A DNA stretch of 64,000 bases from positions 1 through 64,000 of the forward strand of contig CAMDFX010000009.1 of the NCBI GenBank assembly GCA_945897805.1, in the 5' to 3' direction. Positions within the stretch are counted from its first letter, which is position 1. Every line of letters starts with the position of its first letter. Both the position numbers and the translations under genes were made by a program. The stretch comes from Chryseobacterium gleum (GTDB taxonomy: Bacteria > Bacteroidota > Bacteroidia > Flavobacteriales_D > Crocinitomicaceae). The notes beneath the pieces were generated by a model. The model ran no database searches and was not told the origin of the DNA. It worked only from the letters and a program-made list of their open reading frames with translations. Of this stretch, positions 9,796 through 17,649 are shown in pieces.

Positions 9796-10626
9796 TTAAG
9801 CAGATAACTGACGATTTAAGTCTTTGATTATTTCTATTTGATTATCAATTTGTTCTTGCTTTTTCTTTTCATTTCTTCCCAACTTCCATTTATTTATCTT
9901 TACAAGTTCACTCTCACCCACACTAATTTTAGTTTTTAGATCATTAATTATTTTTGAGATCAAGTTAATAGTTATTTTTAAAATTAATTTGTTTCGACTA
10001 AGCTCTCCTTGTGTAGTAATTTTATTATTATCATTGGTTATCAAATATTTTACTTCAGAAGTTATTTTTACAATTGCATCAGCGTCTAAATAAAATTCAT
10101 CCCCGCTTTGAGGTTTTCTTCGTAATATAATTTCATTCGAATTGTCGGTATTATCGATAGAATATGTTGCTGGATGCACTATAGCTAAAGTCTTCACATG
10201 CCTTCTAATAGCATCCCACCGTAAATCATATTTAACTACTTCATATGGATTTTCAACATCTACAGATATTGAATTTTCTGCATTTTGCTGTCTTACAACG
10301 CCTAACAGAACAGAAATTCCATTAAATAATGTTTCAATGTGTTTATTGGCTTTTTGTACTTCAATCATTTTATCAAAAGCACCTATTTTACGCCTAACTT
10401 CAATAATTATTTCTGTTTTATTTTCTAATAATGAATTTAAATTTATATCAACGTATACGCCCAAGGACAAAAACTCAAGTGTTCCAAAGGTGTACATATT
10501 TAACATATCATTTCTTTTTTCAAGAGTAAATTTGTTGACGAAGTAAGCAGGAACTTTTGTTAACGCACTTTTGATTTCAGCTACTGTAAAATCAATCGTA
10601 ATATTTTTTTTTGGATTTGGGATCAT
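9796..10626 (-). CDS. Hypothetical protein divergent from WYL regulator
   Basis: A 276-residue soluble protein without signal peptide. The first about 100 residues alternate strands and helices (KNITIDFTVAEIKSAL, TEIIIEVRRKIGAFDKM), loosely recalling SRPBCC-like folds. A middle region follows (DLRWDAIRRHVKTLAIV), and a charged coiled-coil C-terminus (NEKKKQEQIDNQIEIIKDLN). I do not recognise the family. It is transcribed away from the WYL regulator across a 173-base AT-rich spacer that probably holds both promoters, so it may be a regulated part of the restriction module, but this is only positional. Confidence 0.65.
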   Translation of the reverse strand: MIPNPKKNITIDFTVAEIKSALTKVPAYFVNKFTLEKRNDMLNMYTFGTLEFLSLGVYVDINLNSLLENKTEIIIEVRRKIGAFDKMIEVQKANKHIETLFNGISVLLGVVRQQNAENSISVDVENPYEVVKYDLRWDAIRRHVKTLAIVHPATYSIDNTDNSNEIILRRKPQSGDEFYLDADAIVKITSEVKYLITNDNNKITTQGELSRNKLILKITINLISKIINDLKTKISVGESELVKINKWKLGRNEKKKQEQIDNQIEIIKDLNRQLSA

Positions 10627-10799
10627 TTTAAGGTATTTTGAATTTATAGTTCATAATTTTTTATTTTGCACAAATGTCAATCTACTGATTGACAATTCAA
10701 GTCAATTAGCACTTCGCGCAAAAAAAATTCAGACAACTTAGGTCAAACTCTTGTATGCGAAGTTATTTAAATCTAATTTGACGCCTTAAATTAGTCCCG

Positions 10800-11618
10800 A
10801 TGTTAAATCAACACAAGATATTACGGGTTTTAAAACTCATATCGTACTTGGAACAGAGTCCCTCCAAATCAGTCGGACATTTAGCTGAAATATTAGAATC
10901 CACTGACAGAACGGTATATCGCTATTTTGATTTGCTTCGTGAATGTGGCTTTGATTTACAACGTGATCAATTCAATCGGTTTTTTATCCAAAACGATGGT
11001 GAAAAAGGAATTCGTTTTACCACCGAAGAAGCAGAATTTCTGAATCAACTTTTGCTCGCAACAGGGAAAAAAAATAAACTCAAAGATTCGATTCTTACCA
11101 AAATATATTTGGGCTCAGAAATTCAGTTGGTTGCTTCGCACTTAGTGAACGCAAAAAATGGTAAAGTAATTGAAAGATTGGCAATAGCTATAGGCAATAG
11201 AGAACAAGTGATTTTAAGAAAATATCAATCTATAAATTCTGAAACAATTGGTGATAGATTAGCAGAACCATTTGGCTTCACAGAAGACTACCAAACTGTG
11301 ATGGCTTTCGAAATCGAATCTAACAAAAACAAAACATTCAATATTGATCGAATTGCGTATGTTGATTTTACAGGGAAAAAATCAAAAAATAGCAAGCATT
11401 TCCAAAACCAAGTGCCTGACGTTTTTGGATTTAGCTTTTCAGGCAAAAATCATGAAATTGATGTTCAATTATGTCTCCGTGATGTACTACTATTGAAAGA
11501 ACAATATCCACAAACAGCACCTTTTATTCATTACAATCAGCAAAAAAACAACTATCAATTAAAATTAGTTGTGAATGATTTAAAACCCATCGAACGTTTT
11601 CTGAAAGGCATTGAGTAG
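10800..11618 (+). CDS. HTH-WYL transcriptional regulator of the R-M module
   Basis: A 272-residue protein with an N-terminal winged helix (residues about 5-60: LISYLEQSPSKSVGHLAEIL, ESTDRTVYRYFDLLRECGF) and a C-terminal region matching the WYL/WCX ligand-binding arrangement (VILRKYQSINSETIGDRLAEPFGF; C-terminal LKLVVNDLKPIERFLKG). WYL regulators commonly control defence operons (for example BrxR/CapW types) and sense nucleic-acid ligands. The stop is 77 bases before the MmeI-like gene on the same strand, so it most likely controls that gene and perhaps the divergent one. The ligand is unknown. Confidence 0.8.
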   Translation: MLNQHKILRVLKLISYLEQSPSKSVGHLAEILESTDRTVYRYFDLLRECGFDLQRDQFNRFFIQNDGEKGIRFTTEEAEFLNQLLLATGKKNKLKDSILTKIYLGSEIQLVASHLVNAKNGKVIERLAIAIGNREQVILRKYQSINSETIGDRLAEPFGFTEDYQTVMAFEIESNKNKTFNIDRIAYVDFTGKKSKNSKHFQNQVPDVFGFSFSGKNHEIDVQLCLRDVLLLKEQYPQTAPFIHYNQQKNNYQLKLVVNDLKPIERFLKGIE

Positions 11619-11695
11619 ATTTTATTTATCTGAATTACACGCCCATTAAGTCTGTTTTTTATCTTACTTTTATGCAATTAATTTAACTTTACACT

Positions 11696-14449
11696 ATGGC
11701 ATTAAGTTGGAATGAAATCAAAGATAGAGCTTTAGCTTTCTCCAAAGAATGGGAAGGAACACACAGTGAAGAAGCAGACGCTAAACCTTTTTTGGTCGAA
11801 TTTTTTAATGTTTTTGGAATCAACCAACGCAAAGTTGGATCATTTGAACACAAAGTCAAAAAGCTTGGTAATTCTGATGGATATATCGACATGCTTTGGA
11901 AAGGACAAATTCTTGTTGAGATGAAAAGTTTGGGGAAAGACTTAAACAAAGCTTACCAACAAGCAATCGATTACATTCATGGATTAAAGCAAAATGACAT
12001 TCCAAAATATGTATTGATTTGTGATTTCAATACTTTCCGTTTATACGATTTAGAAGAAGGAACAAAAGAAGATTTTTTGCAGTTCAAACTGACTGAATTT
12101 GTCAATCACGTGCAAAGTTTTGGTTTTATAGCTGGTTATCAAAAGAAAATATACAAAGACGAAGACCCTGTAAATATCAAGGCGGCTGAATTGATGGGAA
12201 AACTTCACGATCGATTGAAAGAAATCGGTTATGACGGGCATCCCTTGGAAGTATATTTGGTGCGAATGCTTTTTTGTCTCTTTGCGGAAGATACAACCAT
12301 CTTTGAAAAACAGCAATTTCAAGATTACATTGAACAAAGAACTTCGGAAGATGGAAGCGATTTAGCTTCTAAATTACAAGAACTTTTTCAAGTACTCAAT
12401 ACGCCTTTAGACAAGCGTTTTAAAAATTTGGATGAACAGTTAAATGCTTTTCCGTATGTGAATGGAAAACTATTTGAAGAAATTTTACCAAGTGCATTCT
12501 TTGACAGTAAAATGCGACAAGCTTTGCTAGATTGCTGTTATTTAGATTGGTCAAAAATATCTCCAGCCATTTTTGGATCGATGTTTCAAAGCGTCATGAA
12601 TCCCAAAGAACGAAGAAATTTGGGTGCGCATTATACCAGTGAAAAAAACATTCTGAAACTCATCAAACCGCTTTTTTTGGATGAATTGTATGAAGAATTT
12701 GAAGCAATCAAAACCAATCAAAACAAACTCAACGAATTTCATAATAAGCTTAGTAAATTAAAGTTTTTAGACCCCGCCTGTGGATGTGGAAATTTCTTGG
12801 TAATAACTTACCGAGAATTGAGAATGCTTGAAATTGAAGTGTTGAGAGCCTTGTATAGCAAAACTGGGCAACAAGTTTTAGACATTGAAAGTATCATTTG
12901 GCTCAATGTGGACATGATGAACGGCATTGAATATGAAGAGTTTCCGGCACGCATTGCTGAAGTCGCTATGTGGCTGATGGACCATCAAATGAACATGTTA
13001 ATTTCTCAAGAATTTGGACATTATTTTGCCCGTTTGCCCTTGAAAAAATCTGCGAAAATTGTGCACGCTGATGCTTTGGAAACAAACTGGGAAGACGTTG
13101 TTAGCAAAACAGAATTGACTCATATTATTGGAAATCCTCCTTTTATTGGTTCTAAAATCATGTCGCAAACTCAACGTGATTCGCTGGCGAGACAATTTGA
13201 TGGAAATAAAGGTTCGGGCGTTTTAGACTATGTGGCTGGTTGGTACATCAAAGCAGCAAAACTCATTCAAAACACTACAATTAAAGCAGCATTTGTTTCC
13301 ACAAATTCGATAGTACAAGGTGAGCAAACAGCGATTCTTTGGAATCCAATGATTAACAAGTATAGTATAAAAATTCACTTTGCGCACCGCACCTTTAAAT
13401 GGAGCAATGAAGCAAAAGGAAATGCAGCTGTTTATTGTGTGATTATTGGTTTTGCAAACATTGAAACGGCAAACAAACGTCTTTTCGACTATGAAGACAT
13501 TAAAGGAGAAGCACACGAAGTTAGAGTAAAAAATATAAATCCCTACTTAATTGATGCTAAATCAATTTTTATTGAAAAAAGGTCAACTCCAATTTGTACT
13601 GTGCCAAAAATGAGTTTTGGAAACATGCCTTTAGACGGTGGAAACCTATTGCTTAGTGATGATGAGAAAAATGAATTAGTTACTAAAGAACCAAAATCTG
13701 AAAAATTTATAAAGCCATTGCTTTCTGCATTTGAATTTCTAAATGGAAAAAAAAGATGGTGCATTTGGCTTGTTAAGGCAGAACCAAGTGAAATCAAACA
13801 GTTACCTGAAATAATGAAACGAGTTGAATTGGTTAAGAAGTTTCGCATTGATAGCGTTGCTCCTTCCACGCAAAAATTTGCCACAACGCCAACACTTTTT
13901 CGTGACAAAAACCAACCAAATACATATATACTTGTTCCAAGCACAACTTCGGAAAACAGAAAATATATTCCATTGGGGTTCTTCAGCAAAGACGATATTG
14001 CAAATAACAGTTGTCATACGGTTCCAAATGGAAATTTATTTCATTTTGGAGTGTTAATGTCGAAAATGCATATGGCATGGGTAAAAACCGTTTGTGGCAG
14101 ACTTAAAAGCGACTATCGCTACTCAAAAGATATTGTCTATAATAATTTCCCATGGCCAGAAAACCCAACCTCAAAACAAAAAGAAGCCATTGAAAAAGCG
14201 GCGCAAAAAGTATTGGATGCGCGCTTAGAATTTCCCACAAGTTCGTTGGCAGATTTATATGACCCTTTGACGATGCCTCCAGTATTGGTGAAAGCGCACA
14301 ATGAGCTAGACAAAGCTGTTGATTCGGCTTATAGCAAACAGACTTTTAATAGTGATGCAAAGCGGATGGAGTTTTTGTTTGATTTGTATGAGAGGTATAC
14401 GGCTGGGTTGTTTGTGAAGGAGAAGACGGGTAAAAAAGTGAAATTATGA
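11696..14449 (+). CDS. MmeI-family type IIL restriction endonuclease/DNA methyltransferase
   Basis: The 917-residue protein aligns nearly end to end with MmeI (919 residues), starting with MALSWNEI. Domains in order: an N-terminal nuclease with the D-x9-E-x-K site (D65, E75, K77); a helical spacer; an N6-adenine methyltransferase with motif I DPACGCGNF (about 360) and motif IV NPPF (about 480); a target recognition domain (about 620-810); and a helical C-terminus. One polypeptide both methylates one strand of an asymmetric site and cuts about 20 bases away. All catalytic motifs look intact. K804 and D806 replace MmeI E806/R808, the pair known to read the sixth target base. The gene overlaps the next by ATGA. 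Confidence 0.95.
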   Translation: MALSWNEIKDRALAFSKEWEGTHSEEADAKPFLVEFFNVFGINQRKVGSFEHKVKKLGNSDGYIDMLWKGQILVEMKSLGKDLNKAYQQAIDYIHGLKQNDIPKYVLICDFNTFRLYDLEEGTKEDFLQFKLTEFVNHVQSFGFIAGYQKKIYKDEDPVNIKAAELMGKLHDRLKEIGYDGHPLEVYLVRMLFCLFAEDTTIFEKQQFQDYIEQRTSEDGSDLASKLQELFQVLNTPLDKRFKNLDEQLNAFPYVNGKLFEEILPSAFFDSKMRQALLDCCYLDWSKISPAIFGSMFQSVMNPKERRNLGAHYTSEKNILKLIKPLFLDELYEEFEAIKTNQNKLNEFHNKLSKLKFLDPACGCGNFLVITYRELRMLEIEVLRALYSKTGQQVLDIESIIWLNVDMMNGIEYEEFPARIAEVAMWLMDHQMNMLISQEFGHYFARLPLKKSAKIVHADALETNWEDVVSKTELTHIIGNPPFIGSKIMSQTQRDSLARQFDGNKGSGVLDYVAGWYIKAAKLIQNTTIKAAFVSTNSIVQGEQTAILWNPMINKYSIKIHFAHRTFKWSNEAKGNAAVYCVIIGFANIETANKRLFDYEDIKGEAHEVRVKNINPYLIDAKSIFIEKRSTPICTVPKMSFGNMPLDGGNLLLSDDEKNELVTKEPKSEKFIKPLLSAFEFLNGKKRWCIWLVKAEPSEIKQLPEIMKRVELVKKFRIDSVAPSTQKFATTPTLFRDKNQPNTYILVPSTTSENRKYIPLGFFSKDDIANNSCHTVPNGNLFHFGVLMSKMHMAWVKTVCGRLKSDYRYSKDIVYNNFPWPENPTSKQKEAIEKAAQKVLDARLEFPTSSLADLYDPLTMPPVLVKAHNELDKAVDSAYSKQTFNSDAKRMEFLFDLYERYTAGLFVKEKTGKKVKL

Positions 14450-15114
14450 TTGATAAATTGCAAGATCAATTAGTACATGGTCTGGGATCAGATTTGGAAC
14501 TTGCTTATTACAATAGAAATATTTTATGGCAATTAAGGGTGATTCACCCAAGAATAACTGAACAAAAGTCCAAAGCTGTAATAGAACAGTTTAATTTTAT
14601 GCGCGACAACTCGAAAATAAATACTGTTCTTTATTTATCTAGAGTCTATGACAAGCCAAACAATAATAATAAAACTAGGTGTTTAGAAAAGTTAATCAAT
14701 CAATTAATAAGTAATAAAATGTCAAATGCTCCGGCAATAATTGCTGAAATATTGTGGGAGGAATTTAAAATGAAACATTTAAAGGCGTTCAAGTTTCTAG
14801 GAGGAAATATTGTCAAAAGTGACGAATTCTTAGCAAAAGTTGGTTGCTATATTACTACAACGAGAGAATCTAATGGAGCACCCTTAAATAAAGTAAAAGA
14901 ATGGCGCGACGGCTTTATTGCTCACAATGATTCCAAAAAGGACGACCCCTCTCTAACAGACATTCAAATAGAAGAATTATTGATTATAGCAGAAGCCGCA
15001 TTGTCCTTTATTAATGATTTCCTTGGAATTGGTGCTAGCTTTAATTTGAGAAAACCTGAAGGGGAATTTGTGGAGGAGATATTTTCACAGTTACTTTCAG
15101 GTAGTACAAATTAG
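14446..15114 (+). CDS. HEPN-motif protein (AbiU2/HEPN-like) coupled to the R-M gene
   Basis: A 222-residue, largely alpha-helical protein whose ATG overlaps the TGA of the MmeI-like gene, implying translational coupling. Near residue 160 it has EWRDGFIAHND, an R-x5-H motif of the kind that forms the RNase active site in HEPN toxins and abortive-infection proteins; the LKxWRDxxxAH phrase and helical layout recall AbiU2-type HEPN proteins. An antitoxin-like small gene is not visible. By position it is an accessory or back-up effector of the restriction system. Family assignment is moderate; RNase activity is inference. Confidence 0.7.
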   Translation: MIDKLQDQLVHGLGSDLELAYYNRNILWQLRVIHPRITEQKSKAVIEQFNFMRDNSKINTVLYLSRVYDKPNNNNKTRCLEKLINQLISNKMSNAPAIIAEILWEEFKMKHLKAFKFLGGNIVKSDEFLAKVGCYITTTRESNGAPLNKVKEWRDGFIAHNDSKKDDPSLTDIQIEELLIIAEAALSFINDFLGIGASFNLRKPEGEFVEEIFSQLLSGSTN

Positions 15115-15165
15115 AATCTCAGATTTTGTAAAAAACACCCCGAAAATCCGCATGTTGTGGGAAAA

Positions 15166-15269
15166 ACCATTGAAATGGTTTATAAATTCGGTTTTTATCG
15201 CCCTAGGGTCGGGATTAATCCCGACCCTAGGGAACGACAACCCGCCAACACAATCGTTTCAACGATTTA
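15166..15269 (+). repeat. RAYT-associated palindromic repeat, copy A
   Basis: Three inverted repeats in a fixed order: ACCATTGAAATGGT (15166-15179), a perfect 32-base palindrome of two 16-base halves (15201-15232, CCCTAGGGTCGGGATT then its complement), and AATCGTTTCAACGATT (15252-15267). The last overlaps the stop codon of the transposase gene. The same order recurs at copy B with a different central stem. Confidence 0.9.
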
Positions 15270-15716
15270 ATCATCAACCAATTTCACATCCTCAAACCCA
15301 TGCAATTCCATGAATTTGACATATTCCGATTCAAATGTGCGTTTTCGATGATGTTGTTTTTGATTTCGGATGTAATAATAAACATTATCAACGGCGGAAT
15401 GTGATACACCAAACACCCCAAAACCGCGTTGCCAAATAAATTTTTCAGGAATCAAATTGTTGCTATTGACATAATAAGAACTGCTCCCTTTCATTTGTTT
15501 GATAATATCTGTTATTGATTTTTGTGGATTGATTCCAAACAAACAATGGACGTGATCTGGCATTCCATTGACAATGCTCACCATACAACCCATTTTTTTC
15601 AATTCTTCTTTTAGAAAATCGAATAATTGTTGCTCCATTTGCGGATGAATAAAATGCGCCCTATTTTTTGTTGACCATACGGCATGCACCCAAATTTTTG
15701 AATAAGATTTTGACAT
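15267..15716 (-). mobile_element. REP-associated tyrosine transposase (RAYT, Y1_Tnp/IS200-like)
   Basis: The start ATG at 15716 (MSKSYSKIWVHAVWSTKNRA) gives 149 residues; an upstream frame extension lacks a good start. The metal-binding HuH motif is HVH in MPDHVHCLF (about residue 58) and the catalytic tyrosine lies in NVYYYIRNQKQHH (about 118). These are single-strand HUH transposases; the RAYT subgroup is domesticated and associated with REP-like palindromes. No TnpB is present, and the flanking palindromes (copies A and B) match the RAYT pattern rather than a simple IS. The sequence looks intact. Confidence 0.88.
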
Positions 15717-15811
15717 TTTGTAGATTTTCTTATTAAATTTAAGAAACAAATTGATTAAACACCAATCATTTTTTGATTAATTTTTCGTTTTTTTTGGATC
15801 ATTGGGGGAAA

Positions 15812-15918
15812 ACCATTGAAATGGTTTATGAATTCGGTTTATATCGCCCCTTAGGTGTGGGTTTAAACGCACACCTAAGGGTGTTGCATTATTAATTAAT
15901 AATCGTTTCAACGATTTA
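15812..15918 (+). repeat. RAYT-associated palindromic repeat, copy B
   Basis: It has the same order as copy A: ACCATTGAAATGGTTTAT (15812-15829), a 34-base near-perfect palindrome (15848-15881, one mismatch, CCCTTAGGTGTGG arm) and AATCGTTTCAACGATTTA (15901-15918). Outer parts are nearly identical to copy A, while the central stem differs in sequence but stays self-complementary, so the structure rather than the sequence is conserved. Confidence 0.88.
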
Positions 15919-16030
15919 CTCATCACCCAATTTCACATGCTCAAACCCATGCATTTCCATATATTTAATATATTCCGATTCAAATGACCGCTTTTGGTAA
16001 TATTATTTCTAATCACGAATATACCGACAC
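15916..16030 (-). pseudogene. Decayed C-terminal RAYT transposase fragment
   Basis: Read on the minus strand next to palindrome copy B, this stretch translates to a recognisable C-terminal RAYT sequence (YIRD, then stop, K, stop, YYQKRSFESEYIKYMEMHGFE), colinear with YYIRNQKQHHRKRTFESEYVKFMELHGFE of the intact neighbour. Two in-frame stops and the lost N-terminal part show it is dead. It indicates an earlier element, or a duplication, at this spot. Confidence 0.8.
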
Positions 16031-16091
16031 ACCATAATCGAAATGAAGTGAATTAAATTATTTCGATTTTCTAAATTTAAGTTCAAATTTG

Positions 16092-16099
16092 TACATTTG
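16092..16099 (+). promoter_or_regulatory. Candidate -7 box TACATTTG for TonB-domain gene
   Basis: A match to the Bacteroidota TAnnTTTG -7 element ends four bases before the ATG at 16103, which would make the transcript nearly leaderless. Sequence match only. Confidence 0.4.
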
Positions 16100-16102
16100 A
16101 GT

Positions 16103-16516
16103 ATGATAAAATGGCTTATTTTTTTTATTGCAAGCGGTGTTTTTAGTTCAAATGTCGCTGCACAAGGGGATAAAAATGCACAAGCCGTCGATTTATTCTC
16201 TGATATTGAGGTGGATAAACCCGCACAGTTTCCTGGCGGTGAAGCGGTGATGATGGACTTTTTGAGAAAGCAACTGGTTTATCCCGCAAGAGCCAAAGAA
16301 GAAGAAATCAGTGGCAAATGTTTTATACAATTTGTGGTCACAACTGAAGGATTGATCGCAAATGTAAAAGTACTTCGCGGCGTGGCGGGTTGCACAGAAT
16401 GTGACCGTGAGTGCATTCGTGTCATCAAATCCATGCCTTATTGGATTCCTGCGGTTAAAAACAATAAACCAGTAAATTCTTACTATACAATTCCCTTTAC
16501 ATTCAAAACAAATTAA
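16103..16516 (+). CDS. Secreted TonB C-terminal domain protein
   Basis: I start at ATG 16103 (MIKWLIFFIASGVFSSNVAAQ), giving 137 residues with a signal peptide. The mature part is a single TonB_C domain: PAQFPGGEAVMMDFLRKQLVYP, SGKCFIQFVVTTEGLIANVKVLRG and a closing YTIPFTFKT. In energy transducers this domain contacts TonB boxes of receptors, but this protein lacks the membrane anchor plus Pro-rich linker, so it is a free periplasmic version, common in Bacteroidota. It carries a CTECDREC cysteine cluster. The ArsC-like gene follows after 7 bases. Confidence 0.82.
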   Translation: MIKWLIFFIASGVFSSNVAAQGDKNAQAVDLFSDIEVDKPAQFPGGEAVMMDFLRKQLVYPARAKEEEISGKCFIQFVVTTEGLIANVKVLRGVAGCTECDRECIRVIKSMPYWIPAVKNNKPVNSYYTIPFTFKTN

Positions 16517-16523
16517 AGTTTTT

Positions 16524-16874
16524 ATGAAACGAATTTACCTTTTGAGTAGTTGTTCTACTTGTCAACGGATATTGAAGCAAATCAATCCAAGTGCTGATGT
16601 TGAGGTGATTGACATCAAAGTTCAAAATATCGATGCTGAAACCTTGGATTGGATTAAATCTAAAGTGGGCTCTTACGAAGCTTTGTTTTCAAAGCGCGCA
16701 ATGAAATTCAAAAGTTTGGGACTAAACCAAATGCAATTGACGGAGGCGGATTACAGAAAATACATGTTGGAAGAATATACATTTTTGAAGCGGCCTTTCA
16801 TGATTTTCGACGACCAAGTTTTTATCGGAAATACTGCGAAAGAAGTTGAAAAAGCAAAAATTGCCTTTGGGTAA
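16524..16874 (+). CDS. ArsC/Spx-family thioredoxin-fold protein
   Basis: A 116-residue protein with the N-terminal SSCSTCQ redox motif (Cys9, Cys12) and the ArsC/Spx fold (GSYEALFSKRAMKFKSLG; KRPFMIFDDQVFIGN). The family includes glutaredoxin-linked arsenate reductases and Spx-type regulators. The CxxC pair and the KRP segment fit the ArsC-like side, but no ars genes are near, so arsenate as the natural substrate is not established. It is 7 bases after the TonB-domain gene and probably in its operon. Confidence 0.8.
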   Translation: MKRIYLLSSCSTCQRILKQINPSADVEVIDIKVQNIDAETLDWIKSKVGSYEALFSKRAMKFKSLGLNQMQLTEADYRKYMLEEYTFLKRPFMIFDDQVFIGNTAKEVEKAKIAFG

Positions 16875-16919
16875 AAAAGGATTGTTGAACTAATTTAAGT
16901 CGAATTTGTACTGCATTCC

Positions 16920-17543
16920 ATGAAAAAATGGTTGACAGTGCTTTTCGCTCAATTTTGTGTTTTTGGATGCTTATTGGCCCAAAGCAAAGGGTTGATTTTG
17001 GGACGAAACTTTCCCTTGCCAGAAATTGACAGTTCAGTGCAACTCCAATATGCGACTTCATTTCCAAACGATTCATTAAAAATTTACGATTTCATTTTGA
17101 TTTTTTCTTCTTCCAATTCGAATCTTAACAATGGCAATATTTCTGATATTCAAGCGTATGTGAATCAAGGCGGGAATTTATATCTCGGAGCAGACAATTG
17201 GCCATTTGTGGAAGAAAGCAATCAATTGACACAAGTGTTTTTCGGAAAACGCTATTGGGGAAATCAACAATTGAACAAGGAATTGATGAATAAAAAAAAT
17301 TGCACGAAAGATATTTCTGAAAAAAATCAATATTTTGCAAACCAATCAATAGTCACATTTCCGATGGATTATCGGTTGAAAGTGGAAGTTTGGTCGGGCG
17401 ACGAGCCACTTATTCTCTCCGGAAATTTCGGAAAAGGCAAAATAATTCTAGATGGCGGCTACGCAAGATTTAATTTGGCACTGAATCAATCAGCCGAAAG
17501 CAAGCAAGTTTTCAATGAATTGATTGAGTTTTTGGTGAAATGA
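16920..17543 (+). CDS. Secreted protein with DUF4350/GATase-like fold (uncertain)
   Basis: A 207-residue protein with a signal peptide (LTVLFAQFCVFGCLLAQ). The body contains YDFILIFSSS, IQAYVNQGGNLYLGAD and GNFGKGKIILDGGYARFN, the pattern of DUF4350/ThuA-like class I glutamine-amidotransferase-fold proteins, which lack the amidotransferase triad. No catalytic Cys is visible at the expected elbow. It is 45 bases downstream of the ArsC-like gene on the same strand. Function unknown. Confidence 0.65.
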   Translation: MKKWLTVLFAQFCVFGCLLAQSKGLILGRNFPLPEIDSSVQLQYATSFPNDSLKIYDFILIFSSSNSNLNNGNISDIQAYVNQGGNLYLGADNWPFVEESNQLTQVFFGKRYWGNQQLNKELMNKKNCTKDISEKNQYFANQSIVTFPMDYRLKVEVWSGDEPLILSGNFGKGKIILDGGYARFNLALNQSAESKQVFNELIEFLVK

Positions 17544-17593
17544 ACCATTGAATTCACTGTTACTAAATTCCATTTGCGGAGATTATTTTTTCT

Positions 17594-17617
17594 ATTCACC
17601 GCATTTTTGCGGTGAAT
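17594..17617. terminator. Hairpin between convergent genes
   Basis: A perfect 10-bp stem (ATTCACCGCA / TGCGGTGAAT) with a TTTT loop lies between the genes ending at 17543 (+) and 17650 (-). There is no long T tract on either side, so it may be a bidirectional terminator or a weak one. Confidence 0.5.
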
Positions 17618-17649
17618 AATAATTGACTAGTTTTGCAAATAATCTAATC

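Noticed and set aside
11696-14449. BREX PglX or DISARM methyltransferase
   Set aside because: The N-terminal D-x9-E-x-K nuclease and near end-to-end MmeI match, with no pglZ, brxC or drm genes nearby.
15267-15716. Complete IS200/IS605 element
   Set aside because: No TnpB, and the palindromes plus sequence fit a RAYT with REP-like repeats.
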